Source: JAUVDZ01 sp042568205 (GTDB lineage: Bacteria > Patescibacteriota > Gracilibacteria > UBA1369 > PNNO01). From it: DNA of 64,000 nt. Each line of letters starts with the position of its first letter. Positions within the stretch are counted from its first letter, which is position 1. Where the stretch lies: the NCBI GenBank assembly GCA_042568205.1, contig JBHPJE010000003.1:36683-100682 (forward strand). Direction: 5' to 3'. Below the pieces are notes generated by a model. It had not been told where the DNA came from, searched no databases, and worked only from the letters and a program-made list of their open reading frames with translations. This document shows positions 17,901 to 25,839 of the stretch, piece after piece. The translations under genes were made by a program, and so were the position numbers.

Positions 17901-18119
17901 ATCTGTTTCACATCTAATAACCATATCAAGAGAAGCGCACCTTCTCCATTGATCATCTAATTCATTTGAATTGCTTTCTACCTTTGAATGAGCTTCAGTA
18001 AACATTGCTCTAGCCTTTTCTAAATCACCTTCAGCTCGAATATCATTTGCTTTGTCATACAATTGAACATAAGACTTTTCAAGAGGTTCAGTTCTGTCCA
18101 AGGATCGCTCATCCATCAT
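14874..18119 (-). CDS. Large helical-repeat protein with HD-GYP-type phosphohydrolase domain
   Basis: A start at 18119 (MMDERSLDR) gives 1081 residues; a longer frame would run through the divergent promoter. Residues 1-600 are helical and TPR-like (YDKANDIRAEGDLEKARAMF, YYAQACISEEHYDQALIGLR). Residues about 740-920 resemble an HD-GYP domain: EHKARIQEF, ARHHDTGKS (HD and GK), KPGALNDPEFDSITNHPPSGAEIL, VHHIQEGNRKGYPWDL, and SFDIFEAMNAKTRAYRDEL. Classical enzymes have HHExxDGxGYP; here it reads HHIQEGNRKGYP, so metal binding may differ. The family degrades c-di-GMP or related nucleotides. No membrane segment is visible. The 3' end overlaps nadB by 37 bases. Confidence 0.7.
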   Translation of the reverse strand: MMDERSLDRTEPLEKSYVQLYDKANDIRAEGDLEKARAMFTEAHSKVESNSNELDDQWRRCASLDMVIRCETDLQVPASEVIETMCRYSAEIEKIYSSVYGQNKFKVPLNPRSIAEIKDFISFVTELPDKAPDDLDDDSIKANWLLFYYISRWAFVARIYFIRCTSQLDLAHQCGILSEYAAEKSRECRNQTGELVEGAAFVLKEGPKDQRKSIRNRIFDIVDFVEDLLNLNEDSRDPFLKKLAGVQDWVDSHSVIQSTLKRMAEGDYDAAAKDFLLLEEKIERMKHTDNLGEEYKLQLKAKRYYAQACISEEHYDQALIGLRMLFITNFTKFPKVAQEIKIFEARAALRYSRLEDAQNAFRVAKIIIGNVKTSQNGIFDGWLNLIEAEIALLRNKEGQKPAEKSKILLACSKLGDLCPEFVQTLVNSKLWNIFNFEDEEEILELNKIKDKFSAYSIEESVINRPRAEYLPLEAQRLFVLGKLEIEQLKEEYDHDKYLNGVAYLLNAYSILLELDSKDKLLLSQIETAYKEILRINYVNSRFSEERITNILDNLNIEEVAKRNQLEQWTKALLRIIKAQKLASKEDCEDDFSATLVRIIPPFVPSASNIKLIKRNELPRWKLRSNDEFSVIREGTIEKDGKKIYVTTLSLNTHDEFNHDDHTIVIESAHELTKYTKGSLMMIATALEKALKIHSLYKNSEGKEVKDRQRLYDLSGPLTDTLLDEATIEHKARIQEFIRIFCDEWNSEHKDMLNMSFDTSLLVNYARHHDTGKSESPLIVLFKPGALNDPEFDSITNHPPSGAEILCGLLGFDEVVKLEMVHHIQEGNRKGYPWDLKGRKYQEQINDKLADHFEALTDEEKAKLRERPETLQGKRNKDVALSFDIFEAMNAKTRAYRDELTLQDLVGFAISNIGINFPHYLVHAFVRYVNKGVFNELISHGKIPNGVKNEFELPVSYQLDDVIRYIEMPEVGKFIQQSGLDQSASVRGLSGGRGCGVAMSKECIRAEMFGGFMRTMKINAKETEEQYGKICDQFVSMFEGWIAEQGKHSLDEYYGANGYSDKDVQDASNGNHESVPNIGGSK

Positions 18120-18175
18120 CTTAGTATTTATTAGTCTAGTAGTTAAATGTAAGGAAAAAAAGTCCCAAAAGCAAG

Positions 18176-18204
18176 TTGACATCCATGGTTGGATATTGTA
18201 TAAT
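18176..18204 (+). promoter_or_regulatory. Perfect consensus sigma70 promoter
   Basis: TTGACA (18176-18181), a 17-base spacer and TATAAT (18199-18204), six of six bases in both boxes. The start point would be near 18211, 30 bases before the ATG at 18241. Such a strong promoter implies high expression of the tiny membrane protein that follows. Confidence 0.85.
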
Positions 18205-18240
18205 ATTTGTTGGGTATGAATTATTTCTAACAACGACAAA

Positions 18241-18465
18241 ATGTTCCACAAACAAACAAAAAACAAAAATCTATGGATTGCACTCATTGTAGTGACAGTT
18301 CTAGTAGCAATTTCAATGCTACTTCAGGCTCAGATCCTTGCAGTATTAAGTGATATGCAAGCATTTATTTTCAAATTCAACTATGTAATGGATGCAAACC
18401 CTTTACCTGCTAGACCAGTAGATTTAGTAATGGATGCAAACCCCTTACCTGCTAGAACATTTTAA
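18241..18465 (+). CDS. Tiny single-pass membrane protein with tandem repeat
   Basis: A 74-residue protein with one hydrophobic helix (LWIALIVVTVLVAISMLL, about residues 11-28), an amphipathic segment QAQILAVLSDMQAF, and a C-terminal duplication of VMDANPLPAR. The repeat is also near-identical in the DNA (33-base period around 18388-18455), showing a recent duplication. It is paralogous to the protein at 18521: both read membrane helix, then Q-[AS]-[KQ]-I-[IL]-x-VL-[SG]-D-[LM]-Q. Family and function are unknown. It sits directly behind a perfect consensus promoter. Confidence 0.65.
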   Translation: MFHKQTKNKNLWIALIVVTVLVAISMLLQAQILAVLSDMQAFIFKFNYVMDANPLPARPVDLVMDANPLPARTF

Positions 18466-18482
18466 TCAATAAATATTTTATT

Positions 18483-18511
18483 ATAGCTTTATAATATTCG
18501 AATAAAGCTAT
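18483..18511. promoter_or_regulatory. Perfect 10-bp inverted repeat around a TATAAT box
   Basis: ATAGCTTTAT (18483-18492) and ATAAAGCTAT (18502-18511) are exact inverted copies separated by nine bases. TATAAT (18490-18495) straddles the left arm and spacer, ten bases upstream of the ATG region of the 111-residue gene. It could be an operator over the promoter of that gene, or an RNA hairpin ending the preceding transcript. Confidence 0.45.
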
Positions 18512-18520
18512 TCAACACAG

Positions 18521-18856
18521 ATGGGTAATAAAAAACAAAATAACTTTGATAAAGCGCTCAAAGTCCTTGGGATCGTAGTCCTCGTGTTGGCTGCAATATG
18601 GTTTCAGTCAAAAATTATATTCGTACTAGGAGATCTTCAAACATCTGTATTAACGGATTTTGATAATGCTGAAAAAACTGCTATAGAAAAAAATATTGAA
18701 AATTTACCAATTCCTCCAATAAAAATTATTGAAAAACATTATATTGAGAAAACAGATCCAGTTTCAACACCTTATGCTGGAAATTATATTGGAGTATCAA
18801 ATAGTAATAAAAGTTCTGCACCATTACCAGGCAGTTTTGCAGCAGGAATAAATTAA
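18521..18856 (+). CDS. Small single-pass membrane protein, paralog of the 18241 gene
   Basis: The 111-residue product begins MGNKKQNNFDKALKVLG, spans the membrane once (about residues 14-32, LGIVVLVLAAIWF) and continues with QSKIIFVLGDLQTSVL, which aligns with QAQILAVLSDMQAFIF in the 74-residue protein upstream. The C-terminal 60 residues are Pro/Ser/Asn-rich and probably exposed. Unknown family. The conserved segment after the helix suggests a shared partner. It converges on prfA with a one-base gap. Confidence 0.6.
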   Translation: MGNKKQNNFDKALKVLGIVVLVLAAIWFQSKIIFVLGDLQTSVLTDFDNAEKTAIEKNIENLPIPPIKIIEKHYIEKTDPVSTPYAGNYIGVSNSNKSSAPLPGSFAAGIN

Positions 18857-18857
18857 T

Positions 18858-19928
18858 TTATTCTCCAATACCTGCCAACTTCTTAGCTTGATCTTCAATT
18901 GTGAGTTTATCAATGATATCTCCTATATCGCCGTCCATTATGCCATTTATATTACTCCAACTTTGTTTAATCCGATGATCAGTAACACGATCTTGAGGAA
19001 AATTATAAGTTCGGATTTTTTCACTACGATCACCTGTCCCAATTTGACTTAATCGCGCTTCACCAAGTTCTTTTTGCTTTTTATCTTCCTCTAATTGAAA
19101 CAATCTTGCTCTTAAAACTGATAATGCTTTAATTTTGTTCTTTAATTGGGATTTTTCATCCTGCATTGAAACAACAATTCCTGTTGGGACATGTGTCATT
19201 CTAACTGCTGAATCTGTAGTATTAACTGATTGCCCACCAGGACCACTTGATCTAAAGATATCAATTTTTAAATCAGAATCTTTAATTTCAATTTCAACTT
19301 CATCAACTTCAGGTAAAACCGCACAACTAACTGTTGAAGTATGCACCCTCCCTTGGCTTTCAGTTACAGGAATTCTTTGAACTCTATGCACTCCACTCTC
19401 ATATTTCATCTTTCCATAAGCACCATCACCCATTACTCTAAAAATGATTTCTTTCATTCCCCCATCAGGAGTTTCTGATTTACTAATTAGATCTGTTTTA
19501 TATCCTACGTTATCTGCAAATCTCATATATGAACGTGAAAGTTCTGCAGCAAAAAGAGAGGCTTCATCCCCTCCTGCACCTGCCCGAATTTCAATTATAC
19601 AATCCTTCATATCATTTGGATCTTTTGGAATTAGCTCAACTTTTACCTTTTCTTCCATTTCTTCTCGAGCTTTTTTTGCAGTATCTAACTGTTCTTTGGC
19701 CATTTCAATCATTTCGTCATCTTTCTCAGTTTTAAGCATTTCCTCTGCTTCATCAATATCTCTTAAAATTATTACGAATTCATTATACAAATTATACGCA
19801 TTCTCAAGTGTCTTAAGCTTTTTCATAATTTTTGTATAAGCAATCTGATCACTAGCAACTTCTGGAGTTGATGCCTTCTTCTGTAATTCTTCATACTCTT
19901 CTTTAATTTTCTGTAACTTTTCAATCAT
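18858..19928 (-). CDS. prfA: Peptide chain release factor 1
   Basis: A 356-residue class I release factor. The catalytic loop RSSGPGGQSVNTTDSAVRMTHVPTG holds the GGQ motif, and RIPVTESQGRVHTST contains the PxT-type anticodon tripeptide (PVT), which marks RF1, the factor reading UAA and UAG. It ends translation on the ribosome. prmC, which methylates the GGQ glutamine, lies immediately upstream, one base away, so the two are coexpressed. RF2 is not in the window but must exist, since UGA ends many genes here. Confidence 0.95.
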   Translation of the reverse strand: MIEKLQKIKEEYEELQKKASTPEVASDQIAYTKIMKKLKTLENAYNLYNEFVIILRDIDEAEEMLKTEKDDEMIEMAKEQLDTAKKAREEMEEKVKVELIPKDPNDMKDCIIEIRAGAGGDEASLFAAELSRSYMRFADNVGYKTDLISKSETPDGGMKEIIFRVMGDGAYGKMKYESGVHRVQRIPVTESQGRVHTSTVSCAVLPEVDEVEIEIKDSDLKIDIFRSSGPGGQSVNTTDSAVRMTHVPTGIVVSMQDEKSQLKNKIKALSVLRARLFQLEEDKKQKELGEARLSQIGTGDRSEKIRTYNFPQDRVTDHRIKQSWSNINGIMDGDIGDIIDKLTIEDQAKKLAGIGE

Positions 19929-19929
19929 A

Positions 19930-20730
19930 TTATTTTTTAATTATGAAATATCGATCTAAACCAGCCAAATCCTTCAATACTTCACACTTTGAATCTGGAA
20001 AATATTTTTTAAATAATTTTTCTAATGCATCTCTGTGCATAAATCCAACTTCTCCCATTAAAAACTTGAAATCTTCAATTTGTTCGAATAATTTTTCATA
20101 TAATTCCAATCCATCTTCTCCACCAAATAAAGCAACATGTGGTTCATGCTCCTGCGTTTCTTTTGAAACAAAACTATTTGTAGAAGTTCCAATATAAGGA
20201 AGATTCGCCACAATAATATCGAATTTCATTTGCTTTAATTCATCTAAAAGATCAGATTTTATAAAACTTACAGTCACTCCAATCTTTTTAGCATTAATTT
20301 TAGCAACTTCAAGTGCTTTATCGCTTACATCTGTTGCAAAAACCTCAATATCTTTAGTGTGTTTTGCTACAGAACAAGCAATATTTCCACTTCCCGTTCC
20401 AATATCAACAATTCTCTTCAAACTTGAATCCCCTTTAATTAATTCTAAAACCTTATCAACCAAAAACTCAGTTTCTGGCCGAGGAATCAACACTCTTGAA
20501 TCAACAAAAAATGGTAATCCATAAAATTCTTTATGTTTTATTAAATATGCAACTGGGACTCCCCTATCATGACTTCTAATTAAACTATAAAAACGCTCAC
20601 TTTGCTCATTTGACACTTCATAATCAGAATTTGATATTAAAAATTCGCGTGATTTACATAAAAGATTGGCTAAAAGAACCTCTTTTTCCAAGCTGGTTCC
20701 TCCTGTTTGTAGTAGATCTTTGATTTGCAT
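19930..20730 (-). CDS. prmC: Release factor glutamine methyltransferase
   Basis: This 266-residue SAM-dependent enzyme methylates the glutamine of the GGQ motif in release factors. The N-terminal helical domain (residues 1-75) is followed by LIPRPETE, the SAM-binding VDIGTGSGNIACSVA and the catalytic VANLPYIG (NPPY-type, here NLPY). It precedes prfA in the same operon with a one-base gap. It starts 20 bases beyond the terminator that follows rpsU, so it likely has its own promoter. Confidence 0.93.
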   Translation of the reverse strand: MQIKDLLQTGGTSLEKEVLLANLLCKSREFLISNSDYEVSNEQSERFYSLIRSHDRGVPVAYLIKHKEFYGLPFFVDSRVLIPRPETEFLVDKVLELIKGDSSLKRIVDIGTGSGNIACSVAKHTKDIEVFATDVSDKALEVAKINAKKIGVTVSFIKSDLLDELKQMKFDIIVANLPYIGTSTNSFVSKETQEHEPHVALFGGEDGLELYEKLFEQIEDFKFLMGEVGFMHRDALEKLFKKYFPDSKCEVLKDLAGLDRYFIIKK

Positions 20731-20742
20731 AGAAAGAAGATT

Positions 20743-20778
20743 AAAAAAAAGCCGCTTCTAAAATGATAGCGGCTTTTC
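20743..20778 (-). terminator. Rho-independent terminator after rpsU
   Basis: On the minus strand AGCCGCT (20774-20768), an 11-base loop and AGCGGCT (20756-20750) form the stem, followed by eight T (20750-20743). It separates rpsU from prmC-prfA. Confidence 0.85.
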
Positions 20779-20791
20779 AATTAATGTAAAG

Positions 20792-20998
20792 CTAAGCGAA
20801 CCTGTTTTTTTCACGGATCGCTCTATATTCTTCTCTTTTTACTGCTTTTCTTCTAGTGATTCTCTTTGTGTCATGTTTTTTAAAATATCTTGAAGTTCGT
20901 TTTTTAAGCAAAATTCTACTAGCTTGTACTTTCTTGTTAAATCGAGAAATTACACGATCTACTGATTCTTTATCATTTTTTACTACTTTAACTGTCAT
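20792..20998 (-). CDS. rpsU: Ribosomal protein bS21
   Basis: The 68-residue basic protein begins MTVKVVKNDKESVDRVISRFNKKVQASRILLKKRTSRYF and is rich in Arg/Lys, as expected for S21, a small-subunit protein near the 16S 3' end and the anti-SD. It has the only clear SD of any recognised protein gene here: GGAAGGAGGT, seven bases before ATG. It is followed by a strong terminator, so it forms a monocistronic unit. A -10 TATAAT (21048-21043) with a TTGATA (21069-21064) inside the end of gyrB may be its promoter, at a short 15-base spacing. Confidence 0.95.
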   Translation of the reverse strand: MTVKVVKNDKESVDRVISRFNKKVQASRILLKKRTSRYFKKHDTKRITRRKAVKREEYRAIREKNRFA

Positions 20999-21005
20999 AA
21001 TAATT

Positions 21006-21015
21006 ACCTCCTTCC
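21006..21015 (-). promoter_or_regulatory. Strong Shine-Dalgarno sequence of rpsU
   Basis: GGAAGGAGGT on the minus strand, seven bases before the ATG at 20998. The other protein genes with recognised functions have only A/T-rich leaders, so this site is exceptional and likely regulatory. Confidence 0.85.
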
Positions 21016-21058
21016 AAATAGATTAATTGATAGTGATGATAGATTATATAAAAACCTC

Positions 21059-22981
21059 TTAAATATCAAGGTTTTTAACATTTTTTGCGTGAGTCTGAAT
21101 GAATTTCTTACGAGGAAGAACTTCAGCACCCATCAAAGTATCAAAAATTGCATCAGCTGCTTCAGCATCTTCAATGCTAACCTTTAGTAATGTCCTAGTC
21201 TCGGGATCCATAGTAGTATTCCAAAGCTGATCAGGATTCATTTCACCCAAACCTTTATAACGCTGTATGCCTGGCTTACTATCTCCTTTAAATTCCTTTA
21301 GTGCTTTTTCTTTTTCATCTTCTGTATAACAATAAACTGTTTTTTTACCTTGTGATAATTTGTATAAAGGTGGTTGAGCAATATAAATATGGCCTTGCTC
21401 AACTAATGGTTTAAAGTGACGATAGAATAATGTTAATAAAAGAGTTCGGATATGCGCACCATCCACATCCGCATCGGTCATTATTACAATTCTATGATAT
21501 CTTAGCCGTTCTATATCAAATGTTTCTCCAATACCTACACCAAGAGCAATCACTGTTGATTTAATTTCATTATTAGCAAGAATTTTATCCATTCTAGCTT
21601 GCTCGACATTTAAGATTTTACCCCTAAGCGGCAAAATTGCTTGAGTATGTCGGTCTCTACCTTGTTTAGCAGAACCACCGGCAGAATCTCCCTCGACTAT
21701 GTACAATTCGCATTTTGAAGGATCTTTTGAAGAACAATCAGCAAGCTTTCCTGGCAAAGTCATTCCTTCAAGTGCACCTTTTCTGATTACTGTTTCTCTT
21801 GCAGCTTTTGCAGCTATACGTGCACGTGCAGCAAGACTACATTTTGCAATAATAGTTCGTCCATCAGAAGGATTTTCTTCTAAATATTCAGTAAATAATT
21901 CATAGAAAACATTTTCAACAGCAGTTCTCATTTCAGCATTACCTAACTTTGATTTTGTCTGACCTTCAAACTGAGGATCTGTTAATTTAACTGAAACAAC
22001 AGCAGTTAATCCTTCACGTACATCTTCAGCAGTTAAATTAGTATCTTTTTCTTTTAAAATCCCACTTTTTCGTGCGTAAGTATTAATTGTTCTTGTTAAA
22101 GCTGTTCTAAATCCAGTTAAATGCATTCCACCTTCAGCTGTATGGATATTATTTGCAAAAGTAAATACATGTTCTTGATAGCTTTCTGTATATTGAAGCG
22201 AAATTTCAACATTGCCTTCAGGTAATTCTTTATCTATATAAATAACACTTCCTATCGCCTCTTTATTCTTATTAATGTGTTGAACATAAGATTTAATTCC
22301 TCCTTCAAAGAAAAATTTGTATTTTTTATCATATCTTTCATCAATAATTTTGATTTTCACTCCTTTTGTAAGATAAGCCTGTTGTCTTAATCTGCTTTTA
22401 ACTGTTTCATAATCGAAATCAATAGTTTCAAATATTGATTTATCTGGGAAAAAACTAATTTTTGTTCCTGTTTCCTTACTTTCTCCAACTTCTTCAAGTT
22501 TTGTCTTAGGATCACCTTTAGAATACTCTTGTCTATAAACTTTCCCATTTCTATAAACCTCAGCAACAAGTAATTCTGATAAAGCATTAACTACAGAAAC
22601 ACCTACACCATGCAAACCTCCTGAAACTTTATATCCTCCATCTTCTCCAAATTTACCTCCGGCATGTAATACTGTTAAAACCGTTTCTAATGCTGATTTC
22701 CCTGTTTGCTTCTGTTTATCTACAGGAATCCCACGTCCATCATCTTCAACACTACAACTTCCATCTTTATGCAAACTAACAATAATATTTTTACAATGTC
22801 CTGCCATTGCTTCATCAATGGCATTATCTACGATTTCCCAAATTAAATGATGCAAACCTGCAACATCTGTTGTACCAATATACATCCCTGGTCTCTTTCT
22901 TACTGCTTGTAGCCCTTCAAGCACCTGAATCTGCTCGGCTCCATAAGCACTCTTTTTCATATCTTTTTCTTTATCGGCCAT
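21059..22981 (-). CDS. gyrB: DNA gyrase subunit B
   Basis: A 640-residue type IIA topoisomerase ATPase subunit. The GHKL ATP site is seen in IVDNAIDEAMAGHC and DDGRGIPVD, followed by GGLHGVGVSVVNAL, QTKSKLGN (the switch-Lys region), and the TOPRIM motifs EGDSAGGSAKQGRDR and DADVDGAHIRTLLLT. The tail ends IQTHAKNVKNLDI, typical of GyrB. It works with GyrA (30241), whose GyrA box confirms that the pair is gyrase and not topoisomerase IV. No SD; the leader is AT-only. Confidence 0.95.
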   Translation of the reverse strand: MADKEKDMKKSAYGAEQIQVLEGLQAVRKRPGMYIGTTDVAGLHHLIWEIVDNAIDEAMAGHCKNIIVSLHKDGSCSVEDDGRGIPVDKQKQTGKSALETVLTVLHAGGKFGEDGGYKVSGGLHGVGVSVVNALSELLVAEVYRNGKVYRQEYSKGDPKTKLEEVGESKETGTKISFFPDKSIFETIDFDYETVKSRLRQQAYLTKGVKIKIIDERYDKKYKFFFEGGIKSYVQHINKNKEAIGSVIYIDKELPEGNVEISLQYTESYQEHVFTFANNIHTAEGGMHLTGFRTALTRTINTYARKSGILKEKDTNLTAEDVREGLTAVVSVKLTDPQFEGQTKSKLGNAEMRTAVENVFYELFTEYLEENPSDGRTIIAKCSLAARARIAAKAARETVIRKGALEGMTLPGKLADCSSKDPSKCELYIVEGDSAGGSAKQGRDRHTQAILPLRGKILNVEQARMDKILANNEIKSTVIALGVGIGETFDIERLRYHRIVIMTDADVDGAHIRTLLLTLFYRHFKPLVEQGHIYIAQPPLYKLSQGKKTVYCYTEDEKEKALKEFKGDSKPGIQRYKGLGEMNPDQLWNTTMDPETRTLLKVSIEDAEAADAIFDTLMGAEVLPRKKFIQTHAKNVKNLDI

Positions 22982-23053
22982 ATATAAATTAAATTAACGA
23001 AATATCACCTCGAAGAATCTATCATATATTTATAGATTTGTCAGGGGTATTTT

Positions 23054-25729
23054 CTAACTTTCTTCGTCGTAAATTTTAAAGACAATATCATCCAAGAAAA
23101 CAAGCACAAAGGTATTTTCTACTAACTTATCTCCATTTCGCGTATGGATCAGTACATTCTTTGCTTTTTCTTCCTTGCTAAGGTATTCAAAATCAAATTT
23201 AATCTGATTTTTGCCTTCGAAATTAACATTTGAAATTTCATATAATCCAGCATTTAAATCTTTAATACTTACATTACTTTCTTCTAATAGAATTCCTGCT
23301 TCCTGTAACTTATCAACAACAAATACTCTAGCCACTTTTTTAACATCTTCATATTCATCGTCTTCTTCCTCCTCTTCTTCTACTTCTGTTGCTTTATATT
23401 TATTATTATGCCATTCAATAATAAATTTCCTTGCATTTTTAACTTTCAAACCTTCTGCTGAAATTAGTTCATCTTCAACAACAATATTACCTAACAACAT
23501 TCTTTCCCAGTCATATGTCGCTCTAAATTCAATACCACTAACAAATGCACTTAAAATTGGTACTTTTTTGCTTGTATCTACGTAAGTTCCAAATCTAATT
23601 TGCTCAATCTCAAGTTCATTAAGATCTGCTTTGACATCATTCAATATTTGAGTAGCAGTGGTTTCCTCGACTTCCTGAGTACCTAAAATTTCTATTCTAA
23701 TATCTTCAAATGATAATTCTTTATCCTGAAGACTTTTAAATGTTTCAAACCTATCTTCATGTGAAGCTCCGTGAAGTTTTGTTGTTGAGTATTCGTCAGA
23801 TTTTAAATATTCCCAAAATACTCCAAAATCTTTAAGCCTTCTATCAAAAAGCTCATTTACAGCTGCAATATCCAATGTATTTTCTTTAAGCTCTTCAATA
23901 TCAGTTATCAATCTAAATACAATCTGCCTAGCATCAACAGGATCTAATTGTTCCGCAAATAAGAATGTTTCAATTTTAGCTAAGATATTTATCTTTTCAT
24001 TTATGAATGTTTGTCTTTGCTCTCGCTTATCTCTACTACTTGATAAAGTAGCTAAATAATCATCTTCCATACCTCTTTTTAATTCAAATGTTTCAAGTTT
24101 ATAAATTTCAGGATTTCTAATTATGAGATTATCCACTAAAATATTCTGTTGAATTATCTCGTCCTGAATTTCAGATAAATTATTTTTATGCTTATTAATT
24201 AGCTGCTGATACCATTCGAAATATTCAGCAATTAATCTATTTGAATCTTTTGGAGTAGATACTACAGAATCATAAACTTCATTAATTTTAAGTGTTAAAA
24301 TTGGGAATTCCTTATTTTTCTTAAAATATTCCTCTAAAAGGAACTTTTTTACCGGATAGAGCTTATGCCCAGGATCCAAATAAACATAATCATTGAAAGT
24401 TTGAACTAGCTGTTTATCTAGCATTTCTGTAAATGTTGGATTTAAACTTAAATCAGGATCAGAGATATCTTCTTTAAAAAGAGTAAGCCTGACATTCGCA
24501 CTAACATTTTCATCCTGGAGATATAAATAAGAAGCATCATGTACATTCTCAAAGATGCTATTTAAAGCTGTATATGCCTTTTTTGTATCTGAAAAAGTAA
24601 ATGTTTTTCTTAGATCATCAATTAGTTGTTTAGTTTGAAACCTTAATGATTCGGTTGATAAATTTTTAAGACCTTCGTCCCTAATTTTTTTTGTGAATGC
24701 TTGGTCTGTTGACACGTAATAGTTTTTATCCTCTTCAATATTAAATGCTATCCAGTTATCTTCTGTATAATTAGATTGAGATTGTCTTCCGTAGTTGAAC
24801 TCTTTTATTAACTTCGAATACAAAAGTTGCTCAATCTTTTCTTTCGCTTGCGCAATTTTTGTGCTCGAAAATGAAGCCTTATTCCCCTCGGCTATCCAAA
24901 GTGTATTTACGGCTATACCATCAGCCAAAATATCAACTGTTAAGTCGTGCTTGTGGGAAAAAATATTTGTACTTGATCCATCAAAATTTATTTCGAACGA
25001 AGAAACACCAGGTTTCAAAGAAATATAATCTGTATTTATTTTTAGATCAAAAAAATTGTACAACATATTCCCCCATATTTTTCCATTGATTAGTCGAATG
25101 TTATTTTCATCAATTATTTTAATTTCTGTATCTTTGTCCAATCTTAATAAACCATTATCTTTTAAACTAATAACAACCGGAGATGATTCCTTTGTGTTGA
25201 TAATTTCACCACCTACGATCTCATAAATATTACGTACTTCTGCTTCTACACCAGCAGTTTGTACAGTTATTGACTGGTTTTGAGGGATATTAATAGCAAA
25301 AGCATCTTCAAAGTCCTTATCAGCTGCTAAAGTAATTACACTCTCTATATATAAAGAAAAAGTAAATATACCCAGACTTAAAATAAAGACTAATCCATTT
25401 TTTATTACTTCAACTAATAATGATTTGGGCTCTTTAATAACAAAATTGAATAATTTGAGTGATTTAGCTTCATCTTTAATAACAGGCTTTTGATTCTTTT
25501 GAAGTGCTTGTTTCTGCTTTATTACATTTAAATCCATATCAAAAGTCTTTTTTTTCTTCTTTTTTACTACTTTAATAGCAGATGCTTGTTTTTGTGTAGA
25601 ATCAACACTAGTAGCAGCTGCTTCTTTTTTAGACTCAGCTCCGTTATTTGGCATAATCATAAGATCATCGTTTTGGATCGACGAATCTTCAAGAACTTTT
25701 TTATTATTTTTTTTGTTTTCTTTTTCCAC
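23054..25729 (-). CDS. Large membrane-anchored protein with FecR-like domain
   Basis: An 891-residue protein starting at GTG (25729). Residues 1-100 are cytoplasmic, charged and Lys-rich (VVKKKKKKTFDMDLN). One membrane helix lies at about 111-130 (NGLVFILSLGIFTFSLYIES). Residues 150-275 resemble a FecR domain: GGEIINTKESSPVVISLKDNG, LDKDTEIKIIDENNIRLINGKIW and a closing beta-sheet part. The rest is long, helical and acidic, with an EVEEEEEEDDEYED patch near residue 790. FecR domains sense or bind extracellular structures, often polysaccharide, but no iron or sigma system is nearby. Its partner is unknown. Confidence 0.6.
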   Translation of the reverse strand: MEKENKKNNKKVLEDSSIQNDDLMIMPNNGAESKKEAAATSVDSTQKQASAIKVVKKKKKKTFDMDLNVIKQKQALQKNQKPVIKDEAKSLKLFNFVIKEPKSLLVEVIKNGLVFILSLGIFTFSLYIESVITLAADKDFEDAFAINIPQNQSITVQTAGVEAEVRNIYEIVGGEIINTKESSPVVISLKDNGLLRLDKDTEIKIIDENNIRLINGKIWGNMLYNFFDLKINTDYISLKPGVSSFEINFDGSSTNIFSHKHDLTVDILADGIAVNTLWIAEGNKASFSSTKIAQAKEKIEQLLYSKLIKEFNYGRQSQSNYTEDNWIAFNIEEDKNYYVSTDQAFTKKIRDEGLKNLSTESLRFQTKQLIDDLRKTFTFSDTKKAYTALNSIFENVHDASYLYLQDENVSANVRLTLFKEDISDPDLSLNPTFTEMLDKQLVQTFNDYVYLDPGHKLYPVKKFLLEEYFKKNKEFPILTLKINEVYDSVVSTPKDSNRLIAEYFEWYQQLINKHKNNLSEIQDEIIQQNILVDNLIIRNPEIYKLETFELKRGMEDDYLATLSSSRDKREQRQTFINEKINILAKIETFLFAEQLDPVDARQIVFRLITDIEELKENTLDIAAVNELFDRRLKDFGVFWEYLKSDEYSTTKLHGASHEDRFETFKSLQDKELSFEDIRIEILGTQEVEETTATQILNDVKADLNELEIEQIRFGTYVDTSKKVPILSAFVSGIEFRATYDWERMLLGNIVVEDELISAEGLKVKNARKFIIEWHNNKYKATEVEEEEEEDDEYEDVKKVARVFVVDKLQEAGILLEESNVSIKDLNAGLYEISNVNFEGKNQIKFDFEYLSKEEKAKNVLIHTRNGDKLVENTFVLVFLDDIVFKIYDEES

Positions 25730-25839
25730 AGTTAAAACCTTAATTTTTCTTATTATTATAGCATTTTTTAGACTTTCTGTAAATTTAAAAGACCTGAGAT
25801 TTGCAATATACTATATAAGATTATTAATAATTTTGAAAA

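Noticed and set aside
18120..18287. N-terminal extension of the HD-GYP protein
   Set aside because: It would run through the perfect divergent promoter and the start of the 74-residue gene, and is hydrophobic without a family counterpart.
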